Positions 6,111-8,143 of a DNA stretch of 8,143 nucleotides are shown here, piece by piece (position 1 is the stretch's first letter; each line of letters opens with the position of its first letter). The translations under genes were made by a program, and so were the position numbers. Where the stretch lies: assembly GCA_910579605.1 (NCBI GenBank), contig CAJTUG010000025.1, positions 27,177 through 35,319 of the forward strand, written 5' to 3'. Origin of the DNA: an uncultured Muribaculaceae bacterium. Lineage in GTDB: Bacteria; Bacteroidota; Bacteroidia; Bacteroidales; Muribaculaceae. Under the pieces are notes generated by a model. The model was not told the origin of the DNA. It did not search any database and worked only from the letters and a program-made list of their open reading frames with translations.

Positions 6111-7399
6111 GACTTATTGATTGTGATAATTTTTTCTGTTCCTGCGAGCGTGTTTTCAGACCCGATCTTGCAGGTAAGCCCATTGTTGTATTGAGCAATA
6201 ACGACGGATGCATCGTTGCACGTTCCAAGGAAGCCAAAGCTCTTGGAATACCAGATTGCATGCCATACCACCAAATGATGCAAAAATATAGCGATGCGGG
6301 GATTATCGCATTCTCATCCAACTACACACTATATGGCGACATGTCGCGGCGCATAATGGAAATCTTGCGTCATGAAGCTCCTGATGTGTTGCAATATTCA
6401 ATTGACGAGGCGTTTTTAGACCTTAGCGGCATGGGAAAAGAAAATTTAAAGAAATGGGGCGAAGGGGTGTGTCAAAAAATTTTGCGGCATACCGGTATGC
6501 CGGTAAGTCTTGGCATCGCATCTTCCAAAACATTGGCCAAGGTAGCAAGTCGCTTCGCAAAGAGATACACCGCCTACAAGAAGTGTTGCTTTATAGATTC
6601 CGATGAACAAAGGATAAAAGCCCTTAGTATATTCCCGGTCGGCAATGTGTGGGGAATAGGAAGAAAGACATGCCGTACGCTCATGCTATACGGCATCAGT
6701 ACAGCCTACCAATTTGCATCACAAAGCAAAAACTGGATACAAACCAATTTCCATTTACCGGGAATACAAACATGGTCAGAACTCAATGGAGACGACGTTA
6801 TTCAGATCGACAGACTCAACGGCGCGACTAAACAATCCATCATGACAAGCCGCAGTTTTCCCGGCATGATTACGGAAAAAGAAATCCTTATACCACATAT
6901 CGCCAACTATGCGGCACGCTGCGCCAACAAACTCAGACTCCAAAACAGCGTGTGCAGCACTCTGAGTGTTTTTATCAAATCCAACCATTTCCGTTTAGAC
7001 CTACCACAATACGACAACAACGGGCTGTCGGTCTTTCCGACACCCACAAACACCACAACAGAAATCGTAGAAGCGGCCTTGGCAATTCTCGGCAAAATAT
7101 ATCTGCCGGGGATTGCCTACAAACGGGCAGGGGTAATGGTCTCGGCCATTTCACCGGCAAACGCAATTCAGCCAGACTTGTTTTTCTATGACCCCGAACG
7201 AAGTCGTAGATACCGAACCATCTCCTCTGCTATGGATAACATAAACAGCCGCATGGGAGCCGACACGATAGTACTCGGAGCACAACAATATGCAGATAAA
7301 GACTGCGACGGTAAAAGCGTGAAATTCGTAAATGCCATAAAGAGAGCCTTAAAATCTCCCGACTACACCACACAATTAGGCGCATTCACGGTAGGCTGA
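6104..7399 (+). CDS. umuC: UmuC, Y-family catalytic subunit of DNA polymerase V
   Basis: This is a 431-aa protein (E. coli UmuC 422 aa). The ATG at 6104 is chosen because MVGLIDCDNFF is the family N-terminus and it overlaps the umuD stop; an upstream TTG at 6050 would add 18 unrelated residues. The palm carries the metal ligand Asp6 and, in YSIDEAFLDLSG, Asp101 and Glu102, at the same numbers as in E. coli. Phe11 occupies the steric-gate position that excludes ribonucleotides (Tyr11 in E. coli). SNNDGCIVARS (31-41) belongs to the fingers. The helix-hairpin-helix thumb lies near 180-215 (FPVGNVWGIGRKTC). A beta-clamp binding motif QPDLF is at 356-360, followed by the UmuC-specific C-terminal segment. 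It performs error-prone synthesis past DNA lesions. No frameshift or missing residue is seen. Confidence 0.95.
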   Translation: MVGLIDCDNFFCSCERVFRPDLAGKPIVVLSNNDGCIVARSKEAKALGIPDCMPYHQMMQKYSDAGIIAFSSNYTLYGDMSRRIMEILRHEAPDVLQYSIDEAFLDLSGMGKENLKKWGEGVCQKILRHTGMPVSLGIASSKTLAKVASRFAKRYTAYKKCCFIDSDEQRIKALSIFPVGNVWGIGRKTCRTLMLYGISTAYQFASQSKNWIQTNFHLPGIQTWSELNGDDVIQIDRLNGATKQSIMTSRSFPGMITEKEILIPHIANYAARCANKLRLQNSVCSTLSVFIKSNHFRLDLPQYDNNGLSVFPTPTNTTTEIVEAALAILGKIYLPGIAYKRAGVMVSAISPANAIQPDLFFYDPERSRRYRTISSAMDNINSRMGADTIVLGAQQYADKDCDGKSVKFVNAIKRALKSPDYTTQLGAFTVG

Positions 7400-7425
7400 A
7401 TATGAAAATGTTGCAATAAAAATAT

Positions 7426-7456
7426 TTTGCCAGATGAAAAATTTTGCGTAACTTTG
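7426..7456 (+). promoter_or_regulatory. Strong Bacteroidota-type promoter of the L31 gene
   Basis: The -33 element TTTG (7426-7429), a 19-bp spacer and the -7 element TAACTTTG (7449-7456) match the consensus exactly, as expected for a ribosomal protein gene. Transcription should start near 7461-7463, which leaves a ~197-nt leader before the L31 ATG. Confidence 0.88.
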
Positions 7457-7461
7457 CCGCG

Positions 7462-7658
7462 CCATTACGAATGGGCGTCCTACCAACGCCGATAAACTAA
7501 TGAAACGCAAAGGGTTTGGCTTCCACTCTAAAGCCTTTGCCTACATAATTCTCCCGTGGCTTTACCTTGCGGAAACGATATCGTTTGCCAAAAGATTAGC
7601 CAACCAAAACAACACTCTATCAAGGAGCTACTTAATACGTATTAAAAAAATTATAGCA
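7462..7658 (+). ncRNA. Structured 5' leader of the L31 gene (candidate ribosomal protein leader)
   Basis: The leader contains several possible hairpins: GGCGT/ACGCC (7474-7478/7486-7490); GCAAAGG/CCTTTGC (7507-7513/7534-7540), extended by CTT/AAG; AAACGATATCGTTT (7573-7586), lengthened by GG/CC with one bulged G; and the palindrome TTAATACGTATTAA (7632-7645) just before the start codon. TAAAGCC (7529-7535) can instead pair with GGCTTTA (7558-7564), which excludes the second hairpin, so two alternative folds exist. An AAGGAG sequence (7622-7627) lies 31 nt before the ATG, too far for normal Shine-Dalgarno use unless the intervening palindrome folds. Ribosomal proteins often autoregulate through such leaders. 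That role here is inferred from length, position and structure only. Confidence 0.5.
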
Positions 7659-7913
7659 ATGAAAAAAGACATTCATCCCTCCAACTACCGCGAAGTTGTG
7701 TTCAAAGATATGTCGAACGAAGAAACTTTCATTACCCGTTCTACCGTGGCAACACGCGAAACCATCGAAATTGACGGCGTAACCTATCCCTTGGTAAAGC
7801 TTGAAATCACAAGCTCTTCCCACCCTTTCTTCACCGGCAAGCAGAAACTTGTTGACACCGCAGGCCGCGTGGATAAGTTCATGAGCCGCTATGGCGCCCG
7901 CAAGAAAAAATAA
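7659..7913 (+). CDS. rpmE2: Type B 50S ribosomal protein L31 (bL31)
   Basis: This is an 84-aa basic protein recognised by its N-terminus MKKDIHPSNYREVVFKD, the central SSSHPFFTGKQK and the tail GRVDKFMSRYGARKKK. It has no cysteine, so it is the zinc-independent (C-minus, type B) form. It sits on the large ribosomal subunit at the bridge to the small subunit. The ATG at 7659 is the family start. The frame stays open upstream to an ATG at 7500, but those 53 codons do not resemble L31 and fall in the structured leader. The gene is transcribed alone: it has its own promoter, a long leader and a terminator ~50 nt after the stop. Confidence 0.97.
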   Translation: MKKDIHPSNYREVVFKDMSNEETFITRSTVATRETIEIDGVTYPLVKLEITSSSHPFFTGKQKLVDTAGRVDKFMSRYGARKKK

Positions 7914-7933
7914 GCAGGGATTTAAACAGCATT

Positions 7934-7956
7934 AAGCAGCTATGCGCAAGCTGCTT
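7934..7956 (+). other. Hairpin between the L31 stop and its terminator
   Basis: AAGCAGCT (7934-7941) pairs perfectly with AGCTGCTT (7949-7956) around a 7-nt loop. Only a short T-run (CTTTC) follows, so it is at best a weak terminator. It may stabilise the mRNA 3' end or form a tandem arrangement with the next hairpin. Confidence 0.55.
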
Positions 7957-7962
7957 TCGTCT

Positions 7963-7993
7963 AAAACCTTCCTCAATCGGGGAAGGTTTTTTT
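7963..7993 (+). terminator. Intrinsic terminator of the L31 gene
   Basis: AAAACCTTCC (7963-7972) pairs perfectly with GGAAGGTTTT (7981-7990) around an 8-nt loop, and the T-run continues to 7993. This is a classic plus-strand terminator. Confidence 0.93.
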
Positions 7994-8048
7994 ATTCTGC
8001 CATCCCTTAGCACTTAACGCACATCAGCTACGTGCCTGCATTGCCAAT

Positions 8049-8076
8049 AAAAAAGCCGCCTCAAAAAGAGACAGCT
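8049..8076 (-). terminator. Intrinsic terminator of the tRNA-Arg transcript
   Basis: On the minus strand AGCTGTCTC (8076-8068) pairs with GAGGCGGCT (8062-8054) over nine pairs, two of them G-U, around a TTTTT loop. A T-run follows (8053-8049). It begins 9 nt after the tRNA 3' end. Confidence 0.85.
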
Positions 8077-8084
8077 CACAAAAG

Positions 8085-8143
8085 TACACCCGTAGGGAAT
8101 CGAACCCTAATCTAAGGAACCGGAATCCTTTATTCTATCCATT
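8085..8143 (-). tRNA. tRNA-Arg(CCG), 3' part (5' end outside window)
   Basis: Reading the minus strand from the right edge, the sequence gives the D-loop end AATGGATAGAA, the anticodon arm AAGGA-TTCCGGT-TCCTT with anticodon CCG at 8123-8121, a 5-nt variable loop region, the T arm TAGGG-TTCGATT-CCCTA, the acceptor half CGGGTGT and discriminator A at 8085. Anticodon CCG reads the arginine codon CGG. CCA is not encoded (CTT follows), so it must be added by a nucleotidyltransferase. The 5' acceptor and first half of the D arm are missing because the window ends. Confidence 0.92.

Noticed and set aside
5664..7399. umuDC as part of a mobile element
   Set aside because: Such operons are often plasmid- or ICE-borne, but no integrase, attachment site, repeat boundary or phage gene is seen; the flanks are housekeeping genes.
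8000..8048. Small RNA or gene between the two facing terminators
   Set aside because: About 50 nt with no promoter, stable stem or ORF; simple spacer between convergent transcripts.

Overview
The window looks like ordinary chromosome from a Bacteroidota (Bacteroidales) bacterium. Four things support this: several exact matches to the phylum's -7 promoter element TAnnTTTG; start codons in A-rich leaders without Shine-Dalgarno sequences; a secreted protein ending in what looks like a type IX secretion sorting domain; and a tRNA gene without an encoded CCA end. A gut Bacteroidales such as a Muribaculaceae member fits, but the sequence alone does not settle the family.

Layout: (1) 2-379 is the 3' end of a secreted-protein gene, closed by a strong terminator. 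(2) 623-1204 is an Lrp/AsnC-type regulator with a textbook promoter. (3) 1389-3419 is a large exported TPR-repeat protein whose promoter element sits almost on its start codon. (4) On the minus strand, 5454-3424 is a two-gene operon encoding a rhomboid intramembrane protease and a membrane-anchored endonuclease/exonuclease/phosphatase (EEP) fold protein. It meets the TPR gene tail to tail with a 4-nt gap. (5) Divergent from it, 5664-7399 is a umuD-umuC operon (DNA polymerase V) with all catalytic residues visible. (6) 7426-7993 is type B ribosomal protein L31 with a perfect promoter, a roughly 200-nt structured leader and a terminator. (7) At the right edge, on the minus strand, is the 3' part of tRNA-Arg(CCG) with its own terminator.

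The protein genes are recognisable families, and I see no defence island, CRISPR array, insertion sequence or phage. The genes do not form one pathway; the real functional units are the umuDC pair and the rhomboid-EEP pair. The most promising undescribed element is the RNA leader of the L31 gene. It holds several hairpins, two of them mutually exclusive, and two perfect 14-bp palindromes. Secondary leads are an apparently leaderless (or nearly so) TPR mRNA, a 39-nt hairpin without a U-tract after the AsnC-type gene, an Asn-rich 16-codon upstream ORF in the AsnC-type leader, and TGCAA repeats at the umuDC promoter.
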